Origin: Flavobacterium ichthyis
Lineage (GTDB): Bacteria > Bacteroidota > Bacteroidia > Flavobacteriales > Flavobacteriaceae
DNA: 64,000 bases
Assembly (NCBI RefSeq): GCF_009915155.1
Contig: NZ_JAABLM010000003.1
Span: forward strand, 1 to 64,000
Direction of reading: 5' to 3'
The notes beneath the pieces are model-generated. The model was not told the origin of the DNA, ran no database searches, and saw only the letters and a program-made list of their open reading frames with translations. The position numbers and the translations under genes were made by a program. Shown piece by piece: positions 25,329 to 34,200 of the stretch; the stretch's first letter is position 1; each line of letters opens with the position of its first letter.

Positions 25329-25922
25329 ATGAAAGCAATCATTTTATTGGCGACTTTAAAAAAAGAGGGGTTGTCTAACACCGAGGTTTTATGTGAATTT
25401 CTTGTAGAATTTCTTCAGAAAAATAATATTGATAGCGAAATTGTAAAGCTAGTAAATCACAATATTTTACCAGGAACCTTTACAAACATGGGACAAAATG
25501 ATGATTGGCCTAAAATTTTTGACAAAATAAAAACGTCTGAAATCATTATTTTTGCATCGCCAATTTGGTGGAATCATCATTCTTCCGAACTTCAAAAAGT
25601 GATTGAACGATTAGACGAGGTTCATGACGAAATTTTGGCTGGAAAAAAATCTGTTTTGGAGGGAAAAGTTGGCGGAGTTGTCGTTACTGGCGATTCTGAT
25701 GGTGCTCAAAGTATTATTGCAAACGTTGCAAATTTTTTCAGCGCAATCGGAATTGCCTTGCCGCCGATGTCCACGTTAACGGTTATTGATGAATTGCAAG
25801 CCAAATCAAACCAGCCCACACGCGAAGAACTTTGGAAAAAATACCAAAAAGATTACACCGAAACCGCGCAAAAAATGGCAATAAACCTAAAAAAGTTTGC
25901 AAAACAAAAAAGTTCCCAATAA
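25329..25922 (+). CDS. Flavodoxin-like NAD(P)H-dependent oxidoreductase
   Basis: A 197-residue FMN-binding flavodoxin-fold protein. Seen: an N-terminal strand with a serine-rich turn (ATLKKEGLSNTEV), IIFASPIWWNHHSSELQKVIER at about 74-95 contacting the flavin phosphate and ring, and VVVTGDSDGAQSI at about 118-130. It belongs with NADPH-dependent FMN reductases and WrbA-like proteins and could reduce quinones or flavins. The reaction is not fixed by sequence. The stop codon falls inside the loop of a bidirectional terminator. Confidence 0.82.
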   Translation: MKAIILLATLKKEGLSNTEVLCEFLVEFLQKNNIDSEIVKLVNHNILPGTFTNMGQNDDWPKIFDKIKTSEIIIFASPIWWNHHSSELQKVIERLDEVHDEILAGKKSVLEGKVGGVVVTGDSDGAQSIIANVANFFSAIGIALPPMSTLTVIDELQAKSNQPTREELWKKYQKDYTETAQKMAINLKKFAKQKSSQ

Positions 25923-25934
25923 GCGGGAACTTTT
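25908..25934. terminator. Bidirectional terminator
   Basis: AAAAGTTCCC (25908-25917), 7-base loop, GGGAACTTTT (25925-25934). It separates the flavodoxin-like gene from the convergent SRPBCC gene. Confidence 0.85.
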
Positions 25935-25936
25935 CA

Positions 25937-26620
25937 TTATATTAAAGCTTTATAATCCATTTCCATAAATTCCTTAAAACGTTTGATGTCGTTTTCCACC
26001 ATATTTTCAAAGATAGGATTCAACACTTTTGCGACAGATTCTCCGGCGTGTTCCAAAGGTGCCGTGTAAGAAATCACCACATTTAATCTTGTGGTCAAGT
26101 CGTCATTTTCACGAAAATTTATTTTTCCCACGTTGTGAATTACTGCTTCACCGTAAGAACTCCAACTCAATTCTTTATTGGGCTCGTCTTTCAATATCAC
26201 CGCTTTCCACTTCATTGTCGCTAAATTCACCGGGATTTTTGCCTTCCATTCTGAAGTAATATGATCAATTACAGTTACGCTTTCAAGATGTTTCATAAAA
26301 ACTGGAAGATTTTCAAGCTTACGCCAAAAGTGATAAACCTCAGAAACCGGCTTGTCAATATCCATTGATACCCTGATGTTGATATTCTGCGCTTTTTTTT
26401 CTTCAAGTTTTTTTCCCGCCAAACGATAGGCAGGACAATGACCACTAACACCTCTAAAAATCATAAATCCTGACAAAATACTCTGCGGAATATTCGCCGG
26501 TTTTTTCTTCAAAGCATCATATAACATCAAACTGCCGGAAATCAACGATACCACGCGTTCCGTTTTTGATATATTCACTTCAAGTTCTTTAATTGGCTGA
26601 ATTTGTTGACTGTTGTTCAT
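25937..26620 (-). CDS. DUF2892-SRPBCC fusion protein
   Basis: A 227-residue protein. Residues 20-75 hold a short hydrophobic YgaP/DUF2892-like segment with GHCPAY, and residues 77-225 form an SRPBCC (START/polyketide cyclase-like) domain: VSMDIDKPVSEVYHFWRKLENLPVFMKHLESV. Such proteins are often annotated as cyclase/dehydrase and are frequent in stress-induced regions, but ligand and reaction are unknown. ATG 26620 is the only plausible start. The gene is divergent from pabA. Confidence 0.82.
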   Translation of the reverse strand: MNNSQQIQPIKELEVNISKTERVVSLISGSLMLYDALKKKPANIPQSILSGFMIFRGVSGHCPAYRLAGKKLEEKKAQNINIRVSMDIDKPVSEVYHFWRKLENLPVFMKHLESVTVIDHITSEWKAKIPVNLATMKWKAVILKDEPNKELSWSSYGEAVIHNVGKINFRENDDLTTRLNVVISYTAPLEHAGESVAKVLNPIFENMVENDIKRFKEFMEMDYKALI

Positions 26621-26731
26621 ATTTATTATTTTGGATAAACATAAATGTAAGACCTAATTTTGTTTTTCTAAACTTACTTAACCAACTTTTAACGAATGTT
26701 ACTCTAAATTTTTTTATTAAAACTGAAGCGT

Positions 26732-26739
26732 TACATTTG
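26732..26739 (+). promoter_or_regulatory. Promoter element of pabA
   Basis: TACATTTG, an exact TAnnTTTG, 17 bases before ATG 26757. It also argues for that ATG rather than the TTG six bases upstream. Confidence 0.5.
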
Positions 26740-26756
26740 CTAAAATTTTTTTGACT

Positions 26757-27323
26757 ATGAAAGTAGTTGTCATCGACAATTTCGACAGTTTTACTTATAA
26801 TTTGGTGCATTATCTCGAAGCGTTAAATGCAGAAGTAACCGTTTTTAGAAACGATGATTTTGAGTTAAACGAACTGGAAATTTTTGACAAAATTGTGCTT
26901 TCACCAGGTCCAGGAATTCCTAGCGAAGCTGGATTACTCATGAAAACCATTGAAAAATTTTATTTAACCAAACCTATTTTAGGCGTTTGTTTAGGTCATC
27001 AAGCCATCGCAGAATTTTTTGGTGGAAAATTAATCAATCTCAGCCAGGTTTTTCACGGAATCGCAACACCAATTTCAATAAGTGATAACTCCGAAACTTT
27101 ATATCAAAACTTACCCAAAAATTTTTCCGTAGGAAGGTATCATTCATGGATTGTTTCTAAAGAAAATTTTCCGGAAAATCTTCAGATTACAGCGGTTGAT
27201 AATGATCAAAACATAATGTCATTCTCACACAAAACATTAAATATCAAAGCCATACAATTTCATCCAGAAAGTATCATGACGGAATTTGGCAAAGAAATTT
27301 TAAAAAACTGGTTGGAATCTTAA
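26757..27323 (+). CDS. pabA: Glutamine amidotransferase subunit of aminodeoxychorismate/anthranilate synthase
   Basis: A 188-residue class I glutamine amidotransferase. The catalytic triad is visible as C78 in GVCLGHQ and H169/E171 in HPESIMT; SPGPG at 49-53 forms the oxyanion region. It supplies ammonia to a chorismate-using partner, for p-aminobenzoate (folate) or anthranilate (tryptophan). No trp genes and no pabB are adjacent, which favours PabA or a dual-use subunit, but TrpG cannot be excluded. Confidence 0.85.
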   Translation: MKVVVIDNFDSFTYNLVHYLEALNAEVTVFRNDDFELNELEIFDKIVLSPGPGIPSEAGLLMKTIEKFYLTKPILGVCLGHQAIAEFFGGKLINLSQVFHGIATPISISDNSETLYQNLPKNFSVGRYHSWIVSKENFPENLQITAVDNDQNIMSFSHKTLNIKAIQFHPESIMTEFGKEILKNWLES

Positions 27324-27432
27324 AAATCAGCAAAGTTGTTTTCAAACGTATAAATATTGAAAGAAATCTTGTAATGGATTTTTTATTTTTTAAGGCGAAA
27401 TTTACTCAATCAACCTTAAAAATAAAATTGCC

Positions 27433-27720
27433 ATGGAACATCACCCTTACAACCAAGATGCTAACGATAGAAAAATAGATAATCCACAATTAAATCGTGA
27501 TCAAAATTCACGTTTTGACAAAGACCGAAATTTTGACGAAGAAAACAATTCTGAGGAAGAAAATAACGACAATGATGATTTTTTAGATGATGGTTTTCGA
27601 GATGGAATGAATGACGACAAATATCCCTCAAAAACTGATGACGAAAATATAAATGACAATCCTGAGGTTACAAAACGTGACCAAAAACGTACAGGAAACG
27701 ATACAGAAAATCGTCCATAA
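27433..27720 (+). CDS. Acidic, asparagine-rich disordered protein
   Basis: A 95-residue protein dominated by Asp, Asn, Glu, Arg and Lys with no hydrophobic segment. It is clearly disordered and similar in style to the 70-residue protein at 22368. The run of EEENNDNDDF in the middle is the most acidic part. No family recognised. It precedes the Ku gene on the same strand but a terminator separates them. Confidence 0.6.
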   Translation: MEHHPYNQDANDRKIDNPQLNRDQNSRFDKDRNFDEENNSEEENNDNDDFLDDGFRDGMNDDKYPSKTDDENINDNPEVTKRDQKRTGNDTENRP

Positions 27721-27735
27721 TTATTAAATTCTTAT

Positions 27736-27768
27736 AAAAAAAGTGGAGTACAATACTTCACTTTTTTT
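27736..27768. terminator. Terminator between the acidic protein and ku
   Basis: An A-run, GTGGAG (27743-27748), a 7-base loop, CTTCAC (27756-27761) and seven T residues. One G-T wobble in the stem. The hairpin ends 26 bases before the ku start codon, so ku needs a promoter inside or just past it, or read-through. Confidence 0.7.
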
Positions 27769-27793
27769 ATTTTTTTCCAATAAAATTTTTGAT

Positions 27794-28579
27794 ATGAAAG
27801 CAATTTGGCGAGGCGGAATCAGCTTTGGACTGGTAAATATTCCCATAAGATTATATAGCGGGTCAACTTCTCATAACATCAATCTCGACATGATCCGAAA
27901 GAAAGACCAATGTCCTATTCAATATGTCCGAGTTTGTAAAAAAGATGGAAAAGAAGTTTCTTGGGACGATATTGCCAAAGGTTATAAGAAAGATAACGGC
28001 GATTATGTGGTACTTGATAAAGCAGATTTTGCGAAAGCATTACCCGAAAAAACGCAAACCATCGACATCTTTGAATTTGTGTTAGAAAAAGAAATTCCTT
28101 CGCAATACTTAGAAAAACCGTACATCGTTGAACCTACAAAAGAAGCCCGAAAAACCTACGTGTTGCTTCGAGAAGCGTTAAAAAAATCAGGTAAAGTTGG
28201 TTTGGCAAAATATGTTTTGCGAACTTCTGAACATCTCGGAATATTAAAAGTTGAAGATGATGCTATTTTGTTAATTCAAATTCGGTTTGACCAAGATTTA
28301 CGCGATTCTTCCGAAGCCAAGATTCCTAACGATATTAAAATTGCTAAAAAAGAATTGGATGTTGCCATGTCGATTATTGACCAACTTACGGACAAATTTG
28401 AACCGGAAAAATACAAGGACACTTACAAAGATGAGTTGCTCAAAATGATCAAGAAAAAAGCCAAAACCAAAGGAAAAACTGTCAAAGAAAAGAAAACTGA
28501 AAAAGAGAAAAGCAAGCCAAAAGCTTCTAACGATTTATTAGACCAACTTAAAGCCAGCCTCGAAGCAATTAAAAATTAA
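27794..28579 (+). CDS. ku: Ku homologue of bacterial non-homologous end joining
   Basis: A 261-residue Ku-core protein that would dimerise into a ring, bind DNA double-strand ends and recruit LigD. The N-terminus MKAIWRGGISFGLVNIPIRLYS is the standard opening of bacterial Ku, followed by VRVCKKDGKEVSWDDIAKGY and the YVVLDKADFAKALPEKT segment. The C-terminal 45 residues are lysine-rich and variable, as in other bacterial Ku proteins that use this tail for DNA and LigD contact. Start ATG 27794 matches the conserved opening. ligD follows after 6 bases. Confidence 0.96.
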   Translation: MKAIWRGGISFGLVNIPIRLYSGSTSHNINLDMIRKKDQCPIQYVRVCKKDGKEVSWDDIAKGYKKDNGDYVVLDKADFAKALPEKTQTIDIFEFVLEKEIPSQYLEKPYIVEPTKEARKTYVLLREALKKSGKVGLAKYVLRTSEHLGILKVEDDAILLIQIRFDQDLRDSSEAKIPNDIKIAKKELDVAMSIIDQLTDKFEPEKYKDTYKDELLKMIKKKAKTKGKTVKEKKTEKEKSKPKASNDLLDQLKASLEAIKN

Positions 28580-28585
28580 AAAAAA

Positions 28586-31189
28586 ATGGCTCTCGAAAAA
28601 TACAACCAAAAGCGTGATTTTACCAAAACCAAAGAACCCAAAGGCGTGAAAAAAACGTCTCGAGGGAAATTGACTTTTGTGATCCAAAAACATGCTGCTT
28701 CGAGTTTGCATTACGATTTTCGGTTGGAAATTGACGGTGTTTTGGTAAGTTGGGCCGTTCCAAAAGGTCCAAGTGCCAATCCTTCGGACAAACGTTTAGC
28801 GGTTCATGTGGAAGATCATCCCATGGATTATTTTGACTTTGAAGGAACGATTCCAAAAGGGGAATATGGCGGTGGAACCGTGATGGTTTGGGATTATGGA
28901 ACCTATCGACCAGAAAATGCGGAAGGGAAAATTTCGCAAGACAACTCGTTGATGGAAAAACAATTAAAAGATGGTTCGATTAAAATTATTTTAAAAGGAA
29001 AAAAACTTAACGGAGCTTGGCATTTGGTCGAAATGAAAGGCAAAGAAAATATGTGGTTATTGATGAAAGCCAAAGATGAATTTGCCGAAACAAAAATGAA
29101 TTTTGATGAAACGTCAGCGATTTCCGGTTTAGATTTTAAAGGTATTGAAGCCAATGGAAACATTTACAGTTCAAAAAATGGAAAAAAATTGTCTTCGGCA
29201 GAAGCCAAAAAAGTGATTGATTCCGAAAAATCTTCAAGTAAAAAAAATAAAGCTGAAACACAAAAAGTTGACGATATTTTTACGCGAGAAGATTTGGCGG
29301 AAGCCAAAAAAATTAAAAAATTTCCTTCAAATTGGCGACCACAATTGGCCACTTTAGCAGAAGAACCTTTTGACCATGATGATTGGATTTTTGAAAATAA
29401 ATTCGATGGTTATCGGTCGTTTGCGCAAATCGAAAACGGAAAAGTGAACTTGATTTCAAGAAATGGAAATTCGTTTAACAAAAAATACGCTGTATTGGTC
29501 GAAACATTTTCTACCATAAAAGATGATATAATTTTAGATGGCGAAATTGTGGTGGAAGACACAAATGGAACGAGCAAATTTCAATGGTTGCAGCATTTTG
29601 ACGAACATCCTAAAAAAGGAAATTTGAAGTTTTATGTATTTGACATTCTGTATTTTAACCAATATGATTTACGTGCGTTAACGTTATTGCAACGCAAAAA
29701 AATCCTGAAAGCAATATTACCAAAATTGAAAAACATCAGCATTTCAGAACATACAATTGGCAAAGGAATTGAAACTTTTCAGGCGATTGAAAAATTAGGT
29801 GGCGAAGGAATTATTGCTAAAAAAATTAACTCAAAATACCACGAGAGTTTGCGAAGTAAAGATTGGCTTAAAATCAAAGCGACTAAGCAACAGGAAATGG
29901 TAATTGGCGGATTTACTGAACCTTCAGGAAGCAGAAATAGTTTCGGGGCGTTGTTAATTGGCTACTATCAAGACAAAAAATTGCTTTTTTCAGGAAAAGT
30001 TGGAAGCGGTTTTAGTGATGAAGTTCTCAAAAATTTACATTCAAAATTAAAAAAAATAAAGCGCAAAACTTCGCCGTTTGCTAATGATGTTGATTTAAAA
30101 GACGTGCATTGGGTTTCACCAAAATTAGTGGCACAAATTAAATTTTCGGAAAAAACCGATTCAGGAAGTTTACGGCATCCCGTTTTTCTGGGTTTGCGAA
30201 CAGACAAAAAACCGAAAGATGTAATTTGGGAAACAGAAGAAAATACTGATGAAATTGTTGCCGATAAAATTTCGGCGAAAGCCAAAAAAAAAGAACGAAA
30301 AACAACTGATTTTCCAGAAAGTAAAGTAGAATTCACTAATCACCATAAAATTTTTTGGCCAAAAGAAAAATATACAAAAGGCGATGTAATTCAATATTAT
30401 AATGAAATTGCCGAATACATTTTGCCTTATTTGAAAGACAGACCACAATCTTTATTGCGAACGCCAAACGGAATTAAGAAGCCCGGTTTTTTTCAAAAAA
30501 ATGTGGAAGGTCAAGTTCCCAACTGGGTCAAAACCCGAAAATTAAAATCGAAATCCACCGGCGAAAATATTACCTATCTGATTTGTCAAGACCGCGACAC
30601 CTTGTTGTTTTTGGCGAACTGGGGTTGTATTGAACTCAATCCTTGGAGTAGTCGACTGGGAAATTTGAACCATCCAGATTATATCATTTTTGATTTAGAT
30701 CCTCACGAAGCCGATATAAAAAAGTTGGTAAGAACTGCTTTAACACTAAAAGAAATTTTGGATACCTTGCAAGTTCCAGCCTATGTTAAAACTTCTGGCG
30801 GAAAAGGATTGCACGTTTTTATCCCAATTTTACAAAAATATTCTTACAATAATACAAGAGAGTTTTCGCAGATTGTCAGTCAGATGGTTTTAAAAAAATT
30901 ACCCGAAATTGTAAGTTTAGAAAGAAGCCCTTCTAAAAGGAAAGGAAAAATTTATCTCGATTTTTTACAAAACGGAAAAGGAAAAACCATGGCAAGCATT
31001 TATTCGCTTCGTCCCAGAGATGGCGCAAATGTGAGTACACCATTAGAATGGGAAGAAATTAATAACAATTTGAACCTCAGTAAATTCAATATCAAAACCA
31101 TTTCAAAACGGCTTGCAGAAAAAGGTGATTTATGGGAAAATTTTTTTAATGATGCCGTTGATTTAAAAAAATTACTAGAAAAAATCTAA
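28586..31189 (+). CDS. ligD: ATP-dependent DNA ligase LigD with phosphoesterase, ligase and polymerase domains
   Basis: An 867-residue three-domain end-joining enzyme. Order: 3'-phosphoesterase at about 20-170 (SSLHYDFRLEIDGVLVSWAVP with H42 and D44), ligase at about 245-540 with the adenylated lysine K272 in ENKFDGYR, and primase-polymerase at about 575-860 with DLDP carrying metal-binding D703/D705 and SGGKGLHVFIP. The order PE-Lig-Pol is that of Pseudomonas LigD. It processes and seals double-strand breaks with Ku. The stretch at 170-240 is a charged linker. Together with ku this is a complete two-component pathway. Confidence 0.96.
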   Translation: MALEKYNQKRDFTKTKEPKGVKKTSRGKLTFVIQKHAASSLHYDFRLEIDGVLVSWAVPKGPSANPSDKRLAVHVEDHPMDYFDFEGTIPKGEYGGGTVMVWDYGTYRPENAEGKISQDNSLMEKQLKDGSIKIILKGKKLNGAWHLVEMKGKENMWLLMKAKDEFAETKMNFDETSAISGLDFKGIEANGNIYSSKNGKKLSSAEAKKVIDSEKSSSKKNKAETQKVDDIFTREDLAEAKKIKKFPSNWRPQLATLAEEPFDHDDWIFENKFDGYRSFAQIENGKVNLISRNGNSFNKKYAVLVETFSTIKDDIILDGEIVVEDTNGTSKFQWLQHFDEHPKKGNLKFYVFDILYFNQYDLRALTLLQRKKILKAILPKLKNISISEHTIGKGIETFQAIEKLGGEGIIAKKINSKYHESLRSKDWLKIKATKQQEMVIGGFTEPSGSRNSFGALLIGYYQDKKLLFSGKVGSGFSDEVLKNLHSKLKKIKRKTSPFANDVDLKDVHWVSPKLVAQIKFSEKTDSGSLRHPVFLGLRTDKKPKDVIWETEENTDEIVADKISAKAKKKERKTTDFPESKVEFTNHHKIFWPKEKYTKGDVIQYYNEIAEYILPYLKDRPQSLLRTPNGIKKPGFFQKNVEGQVPNWVKTRKLKSKSTGENITYLICQDRDTLLFLANWGCIELNPWSSRLGNLNHPDYIIFDLDPHEADIKKLVRTALTLKEILDTLQVPAYVKTSGGKGLHVFIPILQKYSYNNTREFSQIVSQMVLKKLPEIVSLERSPSKRKGKIYLDFLQNGKGKTMASIYSLRPRDGANVSTPLEWEEINNNLNLSKFNIKTISKRLAEKGDLWENFFNDAVDLKKLLEKI

Positions 31190-31284
31190 AGAAAATGTAT
31201 TCCGCTTTTAAACAAATTTTACATTTTTTTAATAAAATTGAAGTGCAAAAGTGTTAAATTTAGTTACAAATAAAAATTACCACA

Positions 31285-34200
31285 TTGAACAAATACGTCA
31301 AAAAATCGCTTAAAATTCTCGCTTGGATCATTGGGTCAATTATCGGATTGTTTTTGCTGATTGTTATTTTAATCCAAATTCCTTATTTCCAAAATTTGTT
31401 AAAAGATCAAGCCGTTTCTTATCTGGAGAACAAAATCAAAACGCCAGTTTCCGTAGGAAGAATTGAAATTGGCTTGCCCAAAAATGTGATTATTCGCGAT
31501 GTTTATTTTCAAAGTCAGGAAGGCGACACGCTTTTGGCCGGAGAAAAATTAAAAGTAGATATCAGTTTATTTAAACTTTTGGACAACACCATAGAAATAA
31601 ATAGCGTTGATTTACAAGGAATTACCACAACTATAAAACGAAATAAAGATTCGGTTTTTAATTTTGATTATATTATTGATGCTTTTGCGTCAAACGAGCC
31701 CAAAGACACCACTTCTACTCCAATGGAAATTTCGGTGAAAAATATAAATCTTGACAGAATTCGCGTGCGTTTTGCTGATGAAATTTCGAAAAATGATTTG
31801 ACTGCTTATTTGCATCATTTCGACACCAAAATTACAAAATTTGACTTGAATAAAATGGATTTTACCATTCCGAAAATTAATTTAGATGGTTTTAAAGTAA
31901 TGCTCAAACAAGGCGAAATTGTTCAGGAAGTCGCGCAAAATACTGTGGAAGTTACGGACGAAGCAGTAAAAAGTCCGGAGTTAAGTTTGGAATTAGGCGA
32001 AATTTCTTTGGCAAACATAGACGTTGGTTTTGACAACAAAGGTTCTTCTTTGAATACCGGAATTAAGCTCAAAAAATTGTTGGTTGAATTTAATGCCATC
32101 AATCTCAAAAAGCAATTGATTGATTTAGATAAATTTGAAATCGATGGTATTTCTGGTGGCTTAACTTTTGGAAAACTCGATAAACCCATTGAAGTTGACG
32201 CTCCGGAAACGCTCGAAGCAACTGCTCCAAACTGGCGTGTGAAATTGGCCAATTCTTCAATTCAAAATATAAATTTTAAATTTAATGATGAAAATTCGCC
32301 AAAGGTTTCGCAAGGGATTGACTTTAAACATTTGAATATTAGCAATTTAAATTTAAAAGCAAAAGATTTATATTACAGCAAAGACACAATTTATGGCAAC
32401 ATTGCGCAATTTTCAATAAAAGACCAAAGTGGTTTGGACTTGCAACGTTTTGAAACCGATTTTTTCTATGGTCCGAAACGTGCTACTTTAAAAAATTTGT
32501 TGGTAAAAACGCCTCAAACTTCCTTGCAAGATGCAATTCAAGTAACCTATCAAAATATATCAGAAATTTCTGATAATCTTGGCGATTTGGGAATCCAGGC
32601 TTCATTGCAAGAAAGTCAAATTGGTTTTAAAGACATATTGCTTTTTGTACCCACGTTGAAAAGTCAGGATATTTTTAGAAATAATCCCAACGCGATTTTG
32701 TACATCGATAGCAAAATTGCTGGAAAAGTAAATAATTTGTCAATCCCAAAACTGCAAATCAGCGGAATTGGTTCTACCGTGGTTGACGCCAGTGGAAAAA
32801 TTACGGGTTTGCCAAATGTTGAAAATGCTTACTTTGATTTAAAAATTAACCAACTAAAATCTTCGGCAAAAGATATTAATATGTTTGTGCCAAAAGGAAC
32901 CATTCCGGCGAACATTCAAATTCCTTCACAACTCGCATTGAACGGTTTTTTTAAAGGAAAAATCAACAATTTTAATACAGATTTGAATTTACAAAGCAGT
33001 TTTGGAAATGCAAAAATCAAAGCACTTTTTGACCAAAGACGTAAAAATTTTGAAAAATATGATGCCGATGCCGTGATTTCTAATTTTGATTTGGGCCAAT
33101 TATTGAAAAATGATTCCTTGGGAAAAATCAGTTTGAGAGCGAAAGTTAAAGGAACCGGATTGAATCCTGAAACCGCAAATGCTATGATTGATGGAAAATT
33201 GCAAAGTGCGGAATTTAATCGTTACGTTTATCGAGATTTACAGCTTCATGGAGAAATTCGTCAGGGGAATTTTGACCTCACAGCCGGAATGAATGATGTG
33301 AATTTGACTTTTGATTTAGACGCCGAAGGAAATTTTAAAGGAAAATATCCTGCTGTGAAACTTAAATTAAACACAGATATTGCTGATCTACAGCGGTTAA
33401 ATCTTCACGCAGGACCAATGAAATTACGCGGAATTATTAATGCTGATATTGACGATTCGAGTCCGGAAAACCTCAACGGCAAAATCAGAATGTACAATTT
33501 TTTAATTGCTGATGCCAAAGAAACTTATGCGTTAGACTCGATTAAAATTGACGCTTTTTCCTCTGCCGAAGGCGATAGTATTCGTTTGCAATCACAATTT
33601 TTAAATGCTTTCATCAAAGGAAATTATCAGTATGACCAAATTGGAACGGCGTTAACCAATTCTATTGCAAAATATTACGATGCCAATCCAACTTCAGAAA
33701 AAAAATCATCGCTTCCGCAACAATTTGATTTAGAATTAGTGGTGAAAGATGATCCTATTTTGTACAAATTGGTGCCAAGTTTAAAAAGTTTTTCGCCTAT
33801 AAATTTAACGGCAAATTACAACTCCGAAGGCGATTCGATTACTGTTAACGGGAAAATTCCGAAAGTGATTTATGGCTCAAATACCATTACCAATGGCGAA
33901 ATTGATGTAGAAACTTACGAAGATGCATTGGTGTATAGTTTGGTAATTGACGATATTCATAGTGGTGAAATTCATTTACCGTACACGAGTATTTCTGGTG
34001 ATGTGAAGGAAAATCGGGTAAATTATACCTTATTAATTAGAGATACTAAAGAAGAAGACCAATATTTACTAGCCGGAAATTTAAAGGCTGAAGATAATGC
34101 TACGCAAATTTCTTTGGAACCCGATGGCTTGGTTTTAAATTACGAACCTTGGGATATTGATCGCGAAAATGTGGTTCGTTTCGGTTCAACCGGAATTTAC

